Assembly (NCBI RefSeq): GCF_012641095.1
Contig: NZ_JAAVSC010000001.1
Location: 105,947 to 169,946 of the forward strand
Reading direction: 5' to 3'
DNA: 64,000 bases
Source: Lactobacillus sp. HBUAS51381
Lineage (GTDB): Bacteria > Bacillota > Bacilli > Lactobacillales > Lactobacillaceae
Below are positions 18,565-28,135 of this stretch, in pieces (position 1 is the first letter of the stretch; the number at the start of each line of letters is the position of its first letter). A program made the translations under genes and the position numbers. The notes beneath the pieces were generated by a model, which saw only the letters and a program-made list of their open reading frames with translations, ran no database searches and had not been told where the DNA came from.

Positions 18565-18600
18565 AAAAATCGGGCATGCTCGCAGTCATCCCCGGTTTTT
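18565..18600 (-). terminator. Terminator of the small membrane protein gene
   Basis: On the minus strand AAAAACCGGG pairs with CCCGATTTTT (one wobble) and ends in T5. Confidence 0.65.
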
Positions 18601-18624
18601 AAGTAAAGTGCTCGTTTCATTCAA

Positions 18625-18891
18625 TTAATGTGCTTGGGCAGTGGTCTTCTTGTAAGCGAAGTAGAACTGGGTAATCGCTAAGATGACGTTAATCCAGTTG
18701 ACTGCCGTAAACCATCCTGTCAGACCCGCAACACCGGCGACGCCATAGAATACCCAGAAGCCGGCAATAATAGCAACCACGTTAATCCAGCCGAACCACT
18801 TCATTAATTCCCGGTTTGTCGTCGCGGTGCAAGTCCAAATACCGTTGATAACTAACCAAATAGCAAGAATCCAAAATGTTGTCGTAAACAT
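18625..18891 (-). CDS. Small integral membrane protein
   Basis: 88 aa with three hydrophobic helices (FWILAIWLVINGIW, WINVVAIIAGFWVFYGVAG, WINVILAITQFYFAY) and a short charged tail. AAAGGGGAT precedes the ATG at 18891. I do not recognise a named family. It has its own promoter-like region with a palindrome and its own terminator, so it is an independent small gene. Confidence 0.7.
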   Translation of the reverse strand: MFTTTFWILAIWLVINGIWTCTATTNRELMKWFGWINVVAIIAGFWVFYGVAGVAGLTGWFTAVNWINVILAITQFYFAYKKTTAQAH

Positions 18892-18918
18892 ATTTAAAAT
18901 CCCCTTTCTAGTTATCGA

Positions 18919-18978
18919 GCGAGTAATCACTCGCCCTTGATTACAACTACAGTTTAACACCATCTTGGAAAAGGTCAA
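18919..18978 (-). promoter_or_regulatory. Promoter and palindrome upstream of the small membrane protein
   Basis: On the minus strand: TTGACC (18978-18973), 16-bp spacer, TAAACT (18956-18951), then the palindrome GCGAGT AATC ACTCGC at 18934-18919 within the leader, a possible operator or hairpin. The rest of the gap to 19290 holds nothing I can support. Confidence 0.45.
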
Positions 18979-19290
18979 CCCCTCAGAAGAACTTTTTTAA
19001 CATCACAGTATTCGTTGATGTGTAAGGGCTAACAATCGTTGATAATAAAGGAATTCAGGCGGGAGACGATGGCAAAAATATTTTTAGTTTTTAGCCGACA
19101 ATGCCATCAAATATTCGGTAACTTGTTGGCATTATAGACGGGCTTGCTTTTGTTGGCTGGGCATAACAGTTATGGCGGGGGGAATAACGCCTTAATCGAC
19201 ACGCGACTGATGGATTGGCACAAGAGACGGTCGGATAAATCTTGTTCAGGGGGTCGTCCATTAACGTTACTTTGGACGGAAGAACAGGGC

Positions 19291-19318
19291 AAAAAAAAAC
19301 GCCCGAAAAATCCGGGCG
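19291..19318 (-). terminator. Terminator of the aldo/keto reductase gene
   Basis: CGCCCG and CGGGCG arms around a 7-nt loop, followed on the minus strand by nine T. Confidence 0.9.
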
Positions 19319-19340
19319 CTTCGCATGAGTTGTTGAATTT

Positions 19341-20291
19341 TTAAGGAAGAATGTTCCCAGCAGCCAGGTAAATGTCATACCATTCCTGCTTGGTTAAGGT
19401 CACATCGGCACCGGCCGCACTATCCTTGATATGGGTCGGATTCATGGTGCCCAATAGAACTTGGACGTTTGCCGGATGACGGAGAATCCAAGCGACAGCA
19501 ATCCCGTTCTTCGAAACGCCGTACTTATCGGCTAATTTTTGCAGGACGTTATTCAGCTCGGCATACTTGGGATCGTTGATGAACATGCCGGCGAACAGAC
19601 CGTATTGGAAAGGTGACCATGCTTGGATCGTTACGTGTTGACGCCGAGCAAATTCAATCATACCGAAGTCATTGTAGGTTGGCACATCGCCCATGTTGAC
19701 GTGCAGGCCTTCCGTGATCATCCCGGTGTGGGCGGCACTAAATTGAAGTTGGTTAAACATCAATTTTTGATCGACCGCTTCTTGAACCAGCAAGTATTGT
19801 TGAACGTTGAAGTTGGAAACACCGAAGTGGCGAACCTTACCCTCGCGTTGTAACGTGTTGAAGGCGTCAGCGATTTCTTCGGGCTCCATCAGTGGATCTG
19901 GTCGGTGAAGCAGGAAGGCATCCAGATAGTCGATGCCCATGCGTGACAAAATCCCATCAACGGCATCAATCAGATGTTGCTTACCAAAGTCGTAACGTGA
20001 CCCAAAGACTAAATCATCGTGGCTCCGGTTCGGGTCGAGGATGATGCCACCCTTGGATTGGATGTAAAAATCATCACGGGATAAGCCAGAAGCTTTCAGT
20101 GCGCCACCGAAGACTTCTTCAGACTTACCATTGACGTAAATATCCGCGGAGTCGATATAGTTAATACCAGCTTCGTGAGCAGCTTGGAGCGCTTTAACGG
20201 CGTCCGCTTGGTCCAGAACACCCATCCGCATGATGCCGAGAGCAACGGCGGATGCTTGCCAGTTACTGCCACCTAATTGCAGTTGTTTCAT
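19341..20291 (-). CDS. Aldo/keto reductase
   Basis: 316 aa TIM-barrel NADPH-dependent oxidoreductase. The catalytic tetrad is visible: Asp and Tyr in YIDSADIY, Lys in QSKGG and His in FLLHRPDP. The cofactor region reads GVSNF and, near the C-terminus, LLGTMNPTHI. It most resembles the YdhF-type group (AKR with LHRPDPLMEPEE). The ATG at 20291 sits nine bases after AAAGGGG; a TTG immediately before it is possible. It is monocistronic with its own terminator. The physiological substrate is unknown. Confidence 0.88.
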   Translation of the reverse strand: MKQLQLGGSNWQASAVALGIMRMGVLDQADAVKALQAAHEAGINYIDSADIYVNGKSEEVFGGALKASGLSRDDFYIQSKGGIILDPNRSHDDLVFGSRYDFGKQHLIDAVDGILSRMGIDYLDAFLLHRPDPLMEPEEIADAFNTLQREGKVRHFGVSNFNVQQYLLVQEAVDQKLMFNQLQFSAAHTGMITEGLHVNMGDVPTYNDFGMIEFARRQHVTIQAWSPFQYGLFAGMFINDPKYAELNNVLQKLADKYGVSKNGIAVAWILRHPANVQVLLGTMNPTHIKDSAAGADVTLTKQEWYDIYLAAGNILP

Positions 20292-20588
20292 CAAGAAAAA
20301 CCCCTTTGCTTTGAGATAGTCGACTTACAAGGTTAATTGTACAACGAAAATGTTGAAATATCTCGTCAGGACCTCTGTTGGGAATGGTGCGGCCTAGTGC
20401 TAAAGTGGAACGGTTGATTCATAGGCGGATGGGGCGGGCATTCTTCACGGCAATAAGCTTTCGGAAGTCAATGAACCAAATGCTGGCTGGCCTGAGATAT
20501 TTCGTTGGGGACGTCACGCAGCCAAAAAAATAAAAGGGTTAAAAGCCCGTCGCCATCGGCCTTTCGTCAGATCACGCCAATAAAAATA

Positions 20589-20616
20589 TTGACAATTTTA
20601 TATGAACCGTTATAGT
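20589..20616 (+). promoter_or_regulatory. Promoter of the BceAB-like ABC operon
   Basis: TTGACA, 16-bp spacer, TATAGT, 50 bases before the ATPase start. The preceding part of the 375-bp gap (20292-20588) shows no gene. Confidence 0.7.
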
Positions 20617-20665
20617 TAATCACATAAGTAACTAACCAATACACCAAAGAGCGGGGGAATTTAAC

Positions 20666-21424
20666 ATGAAAATGAAGACAGTGGTCGATGTTCACGATCT
20701 GGAGAAAACGTACGGTAAAGCCAACGAACGCCAATATCAAGCCTTAAAGGGGCTGAATTTTACGGTGGCAGCTGGCGAGTTTGTCGGCATCATGGGGGCG
20801 TCTGGTTCCGGGAAGACGACGCTTTTGAATATGCTCTCAACGTTGGATGTGCCCACCAGAGGAGATGTCATGGTGAATGGTCACGACGTCACGAAGATGC
20901 GGGGTAATCAGCTCGCGGATTTTCGGGCTCAAGAGGTTGGCTTTATCTTTCAGGACTTCAATCTGTTGGAGAGCTTGACGGCCGAGGAAAACATTGGGTT
21001 GCCATTGGCCTTGAAGGGGACGTCCTCACGGGTGATGGACCAAGCCATTCACGAGGTGGCCGAGACCCTGTCGATTGCCGACCTCTTACCTAAGTATCCG
21101 TCTGAACTGTCCGGGGGCCAAAAGCAGCGGGTCGCGGCGGCACGGGCTATCGTCCATCATCCCGCCATCCTGATGGGTGATGAACCCACGGGAGCCTTGG
21201 ATTCCACGAGTGCCCGGGAATTATTGGATCTCTTGACGACCATTAATCAAAAGCAAAAAATGTCGGTTCTTTTAGTGACGCATGATCCGTTCTCGGCTAG
21301 TTTCTGTCAGCGCATTTTATTCATTAAAGACGGTCTGATTGGGTCTGAGATTAAGCGGGGCGATCAGGACCGGAGTGCCTTTTACCAACAGATCTTAAAT
21401 GAACTCGGCACGTTCAACGAGTAG
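20666..21424 (+). CDS. ABC transporter ATP-binding protein, BceA/MacB-like
   Basis: 252 aa ATPase. Walker A is GASGSGKTT, the signature LSGGQKQRVAAARAI and Walker B ILMGDEPTGALD, the pattern of the antimicrobial-peptide (BceA, LolD/MacB) group. GGGGGAA precedes the ATG. The FtsX-type permease starts 11 bases after its stop, and a GntR regulator follows, giving a three-gene operon. Probable role is detachment or sensing of cell-envelope-active peptides such as bacitracin or lantibiotics; no two-component system lies next to it in this window. Confidence 0.9.
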   Translation: MKMKTVVDVHDLEKTYGKANERQYQALKGLNFTVAAGEFVGIMGASGSGKTTLLNMLSTLDVPTRGDVMVNGHDVTKMRGNQLADFRAQEVGFIFQDFNLLESLTAEENIGLPLALKGTSSRVMDQAIHEVAETLSIADLLPKYPSELSGGQKQRVAAARAIVHHPAILMGDEPTGALDSTSARELLDLLTTINQKQKMSVLLVTHDPFSASFCQRILFIKDGLIGSEIKRGDQDRSAFYQQILNELGTFNE

Positions 21425-21435
21425 GGGGAGTCAAA

Positions 21436-23256
21436 ATGTTAGGAAAATTAGCGTTGGCCGGTATTAAAAACCGGCGGCGAGATTATCTCGTCTTATTGTT
21501 GGGGCTGACCATGTCGGCCGCCATCTTCTACATGTTCGCCAATCTCGCGACCAATCGCGCTTTCATTAAGGCCAATGCGGTGGTGAGCCAGGCGTCCTTG
21601 ATCTTTGGATTCGGGGCCGTTTTACTGATTCTGATTACGATTGTCTACATTATGTATGCCAACAGCTTCCTGTTGAGTATGCGCCAGCACGACTACGGTC
21701 TCTTCATGATGTTGGGGGCGACGCGAAAACGGGTCGGTGAACTGGTCTTTCTGGAAACCTTGATCTTGGGGAGTTTGGCGACTGCCGTGGGGATTGTCTT
21801 GGGGTTGGCCATGAGCCAGTTTCTCGTGGGCTTCTTACTGGACATGCTGGGCCTCCACTTGGCCCATCTTTCGGCCGTTTACCTGCCAGCCATCGTGGCA
21901 ACGGCGGTGTTATACGTGGGTCTCTTCATTCTAGCGTCCCTATTTAACCTGGTTCGGTTGACCCGGACGACGGTGTTGAAGCTCTTACACACCGACGAAC
22001 AGGCCAATCAGCCCAAGGTTCATCCCTTCCGCCAAATGGTCGCGGCGATCCTGGGCGTGTGCTTCCTTGCCATCGGCTACTGGTCGCTGGCCGCAATCAA
22101 GGATTTACAGATGACCGCGATCCCTATCGCCTTGGTCACCATTACGATCGGAACCTATCTGCTTTTCCGCGCCACCATCCTGGTGATTATTCAAGGCTTG
22201 CGGCGGACACGCTGGGCTAAGAAACACCTGAACGGCTTCTTACTAGGCCAATTAAACTTCCGGGTCTATAACTACACGCGCATGTTGACGATTGTCTCTC
22301 TGCTATTTGCAATGGCTCTAGGTGCCATTACGGTCGGCTCCGGGTATCACCGGCAGTTGCCGATGATGGCCAACAGCCTGGGAACCTACACGATGGCCAT
22401 CCATGATAAAAACGCGCAGGAACAACACTTAATTGATCAGCTAAACGTGAAGCATCAGGCGACCTATACGCAGAAACGCCAAGGCAAGGTGGTCTACTAC
22501 AATGCCGCCGAGCTGAAGCAACAGCCGTTTGAATTGAATCGGGGAACCACGGAGGCCAAGTACGCGACGCATCCGAAATATTATACGGAATCCCTGAAGC
22601 AGTTCAAGCAAAAGGGCAGTCAAAGCTTAGACTTTCTAAGTTTAGCCATCCGCAGTGAACAGGGTTTCTACGCGCCTCAAATCCTGAGTGCCCAGCAGTT
22701 TGCTAAGCAATCCGGGAAGACGATGACGGTCACCACGGTCCGGGTTAAGAACCTTAATCAAGACAAGCGCGTGTTGAAACGGTTGAATAAACTGGAATTA
22801 GCGCGTTTCGCTCAACCAGAGGCCATGACCGTAGGGAATTACCAATCCTACGAACTCATGAGTGGCTTCTTCGGGGGATTGGAATTCATGGGTTACTTCT
22901 TGGGGATTGCCTTTCTGGCGATGTTAGCCTCTTGTCTGATGTTTAAGATTCTCTCGGGAGCACCGGGGGATCAACGACGATACCAAATGCTTTATAAAGT
23001 GGGGGTTCGTCAGCGGCTCATGCGTGTGGGGATTGCGAAAGAAATCGGGATTTTATTCTTAATTCCTGGTATCATGGGAGTAATCGATGTTCTGTTCGGT
23101 CTTCAGATGTTCAAGCCGTTGATGCAGAGTCCCATGAGTCCCTACCTGGGAATTGGGAGCATCTTTGCCATCTTCATTGGACTGTACGCGATTTACTATG
23201 CGATTACACTGGCGTTGTACTGGCGAATCGTTTTGCCGAAGGCGCCGACTAATTAG
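21436..23256 (+). CDS. FtsX-like ABC permease, BceB-like
   Basis: 606 aa, close to the usual 620-660 of BceB permeases. It has about ten hydrophobic helices with the pattern 1+3 helices, two helices, a large extracellular domain (about residues 300-470, after MANSLGTYTMAIHDK) and a C-terminal group of three. The first FtsX core reads SFLLSMRQHDYGLFMMLGATRKRV and the second YQMLYKVGVRQRLM. GGGGAG lies just before ATG. It pairs with the ATPase upstream; see that entry for role. Confidence 0.88.
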   Translation: MLGKLALAGIKNRRRDYLVLLLGLTMSAAIFYMFANLATNRAFIKANAVVSQASLIFGFGAVLLILITIVYIMYANSFLLSMRQHDYGLFMMLGATRKRVGELVFLETLILGSLATAVGIVLGLAMSQFLVGFLLDMLGLHLAHLSAVYLPAIVATAVLYVGLFILASLFNLVRLTRTTVLKLLHTDEQANQPKVHPFRQMVAAILGVCFLAIGYWSLAAIKDLQMTAIPIALVTITIGTYLLFRATILVIIQGLRRTRWAKKHLNGFLLGQLNFRVYNYTRMLTIVSLLFAMALGAITVGSGYHRQLPMMANSLGTYTMAIHDKNAQEQHLIDQLNVKHQATYTQKRQGKVVYYNAAELKQQPFELNRGTTEAKYATHPKYYTESLKQFKQKGSQSLDFLSLAIRSEQGFYAPQILSAQQFAKQSGKTMTVTTVRVKNLNQDKRVLKRLNKLELARFAQPEAMTVGNYQSYELMSGFFGGLEFMGYFLGIAFLAMLASCLMFKILSGAPGDQRRYQMLYKVGVRQRLMRVGIAKEIGILFLIPGIMGVIDVLFGLQMFKPLMQSPMSPYLGIGSIFAIFIGLYAIYYAITLALYWRIVLPKAPTN

Positions 23257-23294
23257 GCTGCAGAACGAGTTCACAAAGAATGTGGGAAAGTAAA

Positions 23295-23666
23295 ATGAAA
23301 TTTAATTTCGATAGTCCGGAACCCATCTACCTGCAGGTGGCCGAACAAGTGGAAGAGGCAATCTTCACGGGCATCTATCGGGCGGGGGAGCAGGTGCCGT
23401 CAACGACAGAAATGTCCAAGGAATTTCATATTAATCCAGCCACGGTCCTCAAGGGGATCAATCGACTGGTGGCAGCCGGCGTGATTGAGAAACGACGGGG
23501 TGTGGGAATGTTTGTGACGGCCACGGCCGCGACAACCATCCGTGAGAAACGCCGCGCGGAGTTCTACGACCGCTACGTGAGCAGTTTCACCAGCGAGGCC
23601 AAGAAGCTCAACTTGTCCGAAGATGAGCTGATTGCATTGATCAAACGGGGGTATGAAGCCGAGTAA
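23295..23666 (+). CDS. GntR family regulator, YtrA subfamily
   Basis: 123 aa: an N-terminal winged helix (PIYLQVAEQVEEAIFTGIYRAGEQVPSTTEMSKEFHINPATVLKGINRL) and a short helical tail rather than a full ligand domain, the hallmark of YtrA-type repressors. The start MKFNFDS fits family members; an upstream in-frame ATG at 23280 has no ribosome site. It is third gene of the ABC operon and probably represses it. Confidence 0.85.
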   Translation: MKFNFDSPEPIYLQVAEQVEEAIFTGIYRAGEQVPSTTEMSKEFHINPATVLKGINRLVAAGVIEKRRGVGMFVTATAATTIREKRRAEFYDRYVSSFTSEAKKLNLSEDELIALIKRGYEAE

Positions 23667-23741
23667 GGCGTTTGCTTAGCGCGGGCCCGTGGCTGCCAGT
23701 ACCGATGCTTATTCTGATTAACGCCATAGAAATTAACAAGG

Positions 23742-23782
23742 ACGGGATGGTTCATCAATGATGGTGAATGATCCTGTTTTTT
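23742..23782 (+). terminator. Terminator of the ABC/GntR operon
   Basis: ACGGGATGGTTCA pairs with TGAATGATCCTGT allowing G-U pairs, followed by T6. Confidence 0.65.
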
Positions 23783-23825
23783 GTCGTCCGTTAGGCGTTG
23801 AAGATGTCGGCTTGCGTAAATGCGC

Positions 23826-23892
23826 CCCCGTCCTACTCACCGCGCTCCAGATCAAATTTGGCGAACGGCAAGGCTGCCAGTACGCAACTAGC
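23826..23892 (+). repeat. Dispersed repeat, fragment C
   Basis: About 65 bp matching one end of copy A in the same orientation: CAAATTTGGCGAACGG, then GCCAGTACGC, with the preceding CTCCAGAT/ATCCAGAC segment also aligned. The remainder of the 400-bp gap to the next gene contains the terminator and a promoter-like AT-rich stretch. Confidence 0.65.
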
Positions 23893-24069
23893 AGAGGTTA
23901 ATCGTCGTTAATGCTGTTACACCGGGGGAGGTGGGATTCACCGTTTACCCCCTCAGTTATTTGGAATTAGTCATTGCCGAAGCGAATTGATTTACAAACC
24001 AACGAAATCACGCTATAGTAGATTGTACACAATTGACTAGTCATTGGTTGGCAGGAAAGAAGGAAATGA

Positions 24070-24477
24070 ATGATGAAAATCACGATTAAAGATGCAGCGA
24101 AGGCCTATCTAACCGAGAACATTCAGCCTGGTAGTGTGTTATTACTGACTACGGATGATGGTTCCAACCGGTATTCAACGGTGGGTGGCACCTGTGCTAT
24201 TGGCGATAAATTTCAATTTGTCGCGCTGACCGCTGATGATCCCGACTATGCGATTTCCTTAGAAAACAACGCCGGCTTGACCATTAAAACCAACGCCGAC
24301 ACCGAGCTCTACTTGAGTAACGGTCTGGTGTTAGATCGTGTCTTCAATCAGCTATCCTTGCGAGATGACAGCGGCATTCTAGACAGTGCCGTCGGCTTGA
24401 TCACCTATACGGCCGAAGAGAAATCCGAACTTGATTTAAAGAAAGAAATGCAAACTTTAGGGACACGGATCTGCTAG
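24070..24477 (+). CDS. HesB/IscA-like iron-sulfur cluster biosynthesis family protein
   Basis: 135 aa, resembling the lactobacillar branch of the HesB/IscA fold family (MKITIKDAAKAYLTENI, then a beta-rich core with NNAGLTIKTNADTELYLSNGLVLD). The canonical A-type scaffold cysteines (one Cys plus CxC) are not present as such; only GGTCAIG and a C-terminal RIC contain Cys. It is therefore uncertain whether it carries Fe-S clusters. AAGGAAATGA precedes ATGATG; the second ATG (24073) is equally possible. Monocistronic, with a terminator behind it. Confidence 0.65.
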   Translation: MMKITIKDAAKAYLTENIQPGSVLLLTTDDGSNRYSTVGGTCAIGDKFQFVALTADDPDYAISLENNAGLTIKTNADTELYLSNGLVLDRVFNQLSLRDDSGILDSAVGLITYTAEEKSELDLKKEMQTLGTRIC

Positions 24478-24510
24478 CACGCGTTTCAGCAGGTTAATTC
24501 CGAAAACACG

Positions 24511-24540
24511 AAGGTCTGGACGTTGGTCCGGGCCTTTTTT
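24511..24540 (+). terminator. Terminator after the HesB-like gene
   Basis: AGGTCTGGAC pairs with GTCCGGGCCT (two wobbles), 4-nt loop, T6. Confidence 0.85.
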
Positions 24541-24620
24541 GCTGGGCAAATAGCCGTATCCGGTTACGTTGTACGTTCTCAGGCGTTTTTGCCGATTTTG
24601 AATAACTTGTCCAGAATCTA

Positions 24621-24650
24621 TTGCCAAGCGGTTGCACAGTCGCGTATACT
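24621..24650 (+). promoter_or_regulatory. Promoter of the Ig-fold surface protein gene
   Basis: TTGCCA, 18-bp spacer, TATACT, 33 bases before the TTG start. Confidence 0.6.
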
Positions 24651-24683
24651 TTTAATGGATAAAAGTTATGGGAGGGGATATTT

Positions 24684-26030
24684 TTGAAGATTAACAGTAA
24701 AGTTTGGCGATTGCTAATTGGACTATTCAGTTTAATGTTTTTATTAGTGGTTAGCCAGATGGCTACACCGGTTAAGGCGGCAACCACGCACAATGGTGCG
24801 GATTTTACCACCGCGGCTAGTGTGACGAACGGACCGGATTTTAAGCACGCCGAAACGATTGACGTGCAATATCATCTGGACTTTGGTAGCACGCCAATCA
24901 ACAATGGCGATAAGATTACGCTTGATTTTCCGGAGAACCTAAAGGGCAAGACGCCAGGGGATACCTTCAAGGTTTATGACGAAGAGGGGACCGTTATTGG
25001 CGAGGCCGTTGTCTCTGACAAGGGTGTCGTGATTACCATGAACGATGCGCTACAAGGCAAGACCAACGCCAAGTTGACGCTGAACCTGATGACTAAGTAC
25101 CGCTATGAAGATACCGGTGAAAAGGATGTGGTTTTCCCACTGGAAAATGGCAAGACGAGCACATCCCAGATTAATATCGTGGCCAACGAAGCCAATTTAT
25201 CCAAGAAGGGGGTTCTTCAAGATGATGGAACCATCAAGTGGACGGTTCTCGTCAATCGCCGTGAACTTGAAATGAAGAACTTGGATGTCAAGGATACGAT
25301 TGGTGACCATCAGGAAATGATTCATGGACTGACCGTCAGCAATGGGCATTGGGAGAATACCACGACCTATAAACGCGAGAAGCCAGCTATGACGGAAGGC
25401 AAAGATTACAACGTTACATATAATAACGATGGTTTTGATTTATCGTTCAATGATACGGTCAATAACTTAGTTGTCGTGGACTACTACACCAAGGTGACTG
25501 ATCCATCGCTGATTGATTCTGGGTATAAATTTAGAAATCACGCGCTCATGACTTGGGGTGGCGGTACTTCCGGCAACAAGAACTCCGAAGAGGCTAACGG
25601 GAAAGTGTCGTCTTCAAACGGTAATAGTGGCTCTGGTAGCGGCGATGTCAACGAAACCGACGAACCAGGAATCGACACGGATGAGGACACGGATACCGGC
25701 ACCGGAACCACCGATGTCGATGACGGGACTGAAACCGATGGCGAAGAGGCCGCTCGTGAAGAGGAAGAGGCTAAAGAAGAAGCTGCCAAGGAAGAAGCTG
25801 CTAAGGAAGCCGCTAAGAAGCCGTCTAAAACCAAAGTTGCAGCGGGTAAAACCAAAGCAGCTAAGGCGCCGGTCGCCAAGGCAACTGCAACGGAAAATCC
25901 GGGTATCACGAAGACAACCAATACCAAGTTGCCCCAAACCGATGATCAAAGTAGTCTGGCTAGCGTAATTGGTGGCGTTTTGGCGCTAGTAACGCTGGGT
26001 GTAGGTGTGATTCTACATCGCCACAACTAG
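24684..26030 (+). CDS. LPQTD-anchored adhesin with collagen-binding-type Ig-like domains
   Basis: 448 aa. A conventional Sec signal (LLIGLFSLMFLLVVSQMATPVKA) is followed by two beta-rich domains (about residues 35-290) of the SdrC/collagen-adhesin Ig fold: GDKITLDFPENLKGKTPGDTF and GTIKWTVLVNRRELEMKNLDVKDTI are typical strands. A Ser/Gly/Asp linker, a Glu/Ala/Lys helical segment (EEEEAKEEAAKEEAAKEAA) and a Lys-rich stretch lead to LPQTDD (416-421), a hydrophobic helix and HRHN. The start codon is TTG, set by GGGAGGGG at correct distance. The tail lacks a strong Arg/Lys cluster, which is unusual. The ligand is unknown. Confidence 0.85.
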   Translation: MKINSKVWRLLIGLFSLMFLLVVSQMATPVKAATTHNGADFTTAASVTNGPDFKHAETIDVQYHLDFGSTPINNGDKITLDFPENLKGKTPGDTFKVYDEEGTVIGEAVVSDKGVVITMNDALQGKTNAKLTLNLMTKYRYEDTGEKDVVFPLENGKTSTSQINIVANEANLSKKGVLQDDGTIKWTVLVNRRELEMKNLDVKDTIGDHQEMIHGLTVSNGHWENTTTYKREKPAMTEGKDYNVTYNNDGFDLSFNDTVNNLVVVDYYTKVTDPSLIDSGYKFRNHALMTWGGGTSGNKNSEEANGKVSSSNGNSGSGSGDVNETDEPGIDTDEDTDTGTGTTDVDDGTETDGEEAAREEEEAKEEAAKEEAAKEAAKKPSKTKVAAGKTKAAKAPVAKATATENPGITKTTNTKLPQTDDQSSLASVIGGVLALVTLGVGVILHRHN

Positions 26031-26097
26031 GCTGTTATGCTTGAAACGCAAGGGTATGGAACCAATTGTTTTTGAGAGAATCTAGACTTAGAGTGGG

Positions 26098-26127
26098 AAA
26101 AAACCTGGGATGTCCCGGGTTTTTTAT
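26098..26127 (+). terminator. Terminator after the Ig-fold adhesin
   Basis: AAAAAACCTGGGA and TCCCGGGTTTTTT arms around a 2-nt turn. Confidence 0.85.
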
Positions 26128-26213
26128 TAGGAGAAAAGCAAAGGCTATGTGGCAAAAATCACAAGCTTTGGTATACTCAAGGTAACGACTATGATTCTTG
26201 GGGAGGGACCGTG

Positions 26214-28007
26214 ATGCAACGTTTACGGCAATATCGACAATTCTGGTTTGTGATTATTTTAGGTGCACTAGCGCTCTGGCTTCAATTTGTGAATCATCAG
26301 GCGAAATGGGCGCAGATTCTGATTACAGGTCTGGGTCTGCTGCTAGCGATCATCATGTTCATTGAGATGGTCCGGACGCTGCGCTCGGGTAAATTCGGCG
26401 TTGACCTGTTAGCCATCACCGCGGTGCTCGCTACGCTGGCCGTGGGCGAATACTGGGCGGCATTGATCGTGCTCCTGATGCTGACCGGTGGCGATGCGTT
26501 GGAAGATTTCGCCGCCAGCCGGGCCAACAGCGAGTTACAGGAACTGCTGAACAACTCTCCGCAGACGGCCCATCGCGCGGACGGTGAATCGTTGACGGAT
26601 ATTGCGGTGAGCCTGGTCGCGGTGGGCGATCGCTTACTGGTCAAGCCGGGCGAGGTCATGCCCGTCGATGGCACCCTGCTGACGGGGCCGACCACGGTTA
26701 ACGAAGCCTCGCTGACCGGTGAGGCGCGGCCGATTGAGAAGCAGGCGGGAGATGCCGTCATGTCCGGAAGTATCAACGGCGAGGCGTCCGTTTATTTACA
26801 AGCGGACCAGACGGCCGATAACAGTCAGTACCAGAACATTGTGCGGCTGGTCAAACAGGCCGAGGCCCAACCGGCCAAATTCGTGCGGATGGCGGACCGC
26901 TATGCCGTGCCGTTTACGTTATTGGCCTATGTGATTGCCGGGCTGGCGTGGTATTTCTCCGGTGACCCCGTGCGGTTGGCGGAAGTCCTCGTGGTGGCGT
27001 CTCCGTGTCCGCTGATTCTAGCGGCACCGATTGCCCTGATCTCGGGGATGAGCCGGGCAAGTCGGAACGGCATTATTGTGAAGACGGGGACCACGCTGGA
27101 AAAATTGGCGCAGGTTAAGACGTTTGCCTTCGATAAGACCGGAACGATTACGCAGGGTCGGCTCGTGGTCGACCAAGTGGTCCCCGTTACGGCGCTACCT
27201 GCCGAAAAATTATTGCAGCTGGCGGCCAGTACCGAACAGCACTCCGGTCACGTGTTGGCACAGTCGCTGGTAGCCGCCACGCAAGCATCGTTATTGCCGG
27301 CCACAGCCGTTAATGAGACGACGGCGCAGGGGGTCGCTGCGGTCGTCGATGGTCAGGAGGTTCGCGTGGGCAAGAGTTCATTTGTCACCACGGCGCCCGT
27401 GGATAAGTCCGACCAGACGGCGGTATACGTGTCGATTGCCGGTATTTACCAAGGCTACGTGAGCTTCAATGATCGGGTCCGGCCGGAAGCCAAAGAAACC
27501 ATGAGCACACTGCGTTCGGCCGGGGCACAACACCTGGTCATGATTTCCGGTGATCGACGGCCGATTGCCGAAACGATTGCTGGCGAAGTGGGCATCGATC
27601 AGGTGCACGCCGAATGTTTGCCGGCCGATAAGATTAAGGTGTTGGCAGATTTACCCGCCGAACAGCGTCCGGTCGCGATGGTGGGGGACGGCATTAATGA
27701 TGCGCCTTCGCTGGCAACCGCGGATGTGGGGATTGCCATGGGGGCACACGGCGCCACGGCCGCCAGTGAATCCGCCGATGCGGTCGTCCTCAAGGATGAT
27801 TTGACCCGGGTTAGTGCGGCGCGCCAGATTGCCCACGATACCATGCGTGTGGCCAAACAGGCCGTGTTGATTGGGATCTTTATCTGTACCGGCTTGATGT
27901 TGATTGCCAGTTTTGGCGTGATTCCGGCTATCATTGGGGCGGTCTTCCAAGAAGTGGTCGATACCGTCACGATTCTCTATGCCTTACGGGCGCGGACGGA
28001 TCGCTAA
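26214..28007 (+). CDS. P1B-type heavy-metal translocating ATPase (SPC motif)
   Basis: 597 aa. There is no N-terminal metal-binding domain. Actuator loop LTGEA, membrane metal-site SPCP (in VVASPCPLILAAPIALISG), phosphorylation site DKTGT and hinge GDGINDAP are all intact. Ser-Pro-Cys instead of Cys-Pro-Cys points to the P1B-4 group (cobalt, iron or related divalent export) rather than copper. The nucleotide-domain motif normally SxHP reads SGHV, an uncommon change. GGGAGGG lies before GTG-ATG; I take the ATG. A multicopper oxidase follows after a terminator and a CadD/ArsR pair 2.2 kb on. Metal specificity is inference. Confidence 0.88.
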   Translation: MQRLRQYRQFWFVIILGALALWLQFVNHQAKWAQILITGLGLLLAIIMFIEMVRTLRSGKFGVDLLAITAVLATLAVGEYWAALIVLLMLTGGDALEDFAASRANSELQELLNNSPQTAHRADGESLTDIAVSLVAVGDRLLVKPGEVMPVDGTLLTGPTTVNEASLTGEARPIEKQAGDAVMSGSINGEASVYLQADQTADNSQYQNIVRLVKQAEAQPAKFVRMADRYAVPFTLLAYVIAGLAWYFSGDPVRLAEVLVVASPCPLILAAPIALISGMSRASRNGIIVKTGTTLEKLAQVKTFAFDKTGTITQGRLVVDQVVPVTALPAEKLLQLAASTEQHSGHVLAQSLVAATQASLLPATAVNETTAQGVAAVVDGQEVRVGKSSFVTTAPVDKSDQTAVYVSIAGIYQGYVSFNDRVRPEAKETMSTLRSAGAQHLVMISGDRRPIAETIAGEVGIDQVHAECLPADKIKVLADLPAEQRPVAMVGDGINDAPSLATADVGIAMGAHGATAASESADAVVLKDDLTRVSAARQIAHDTMRVAKQAVLIGIFICTGLMLIASFGVIPAIIGAVFQEVVDTVTILYALRARTDR

Positions 28008-28021
28008 TTTAAACGTTAATG

Positions 28022-28048
28022 AGGCAGTCTTACGAGACGGCCTTTTTG
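28022..28048 (+). terminator. Terminator between ATPase and multicopper oxidase
   Basis: Short stem GGC-AGTCT with AGAC-GGCC around TACG, followed by T5; moderate quality. Confidence 0.6.
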
Positions 28049-28135
28049 TGATGCTGAGACGTTCCTTTCAGTCTGTGAATGCGTTATCATGGAACTGGAC
28101 AGTGTGCCCAATCTAATCGAAGAGGAGCCTGAAAA

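Noticed and set aside
19091..19378. Minus-strand frame overlapping the aldo/keto reductase stop
   Set aside because: It crosses the strong terminator and overlaps the reductase gene in another frame; no supporting signal.
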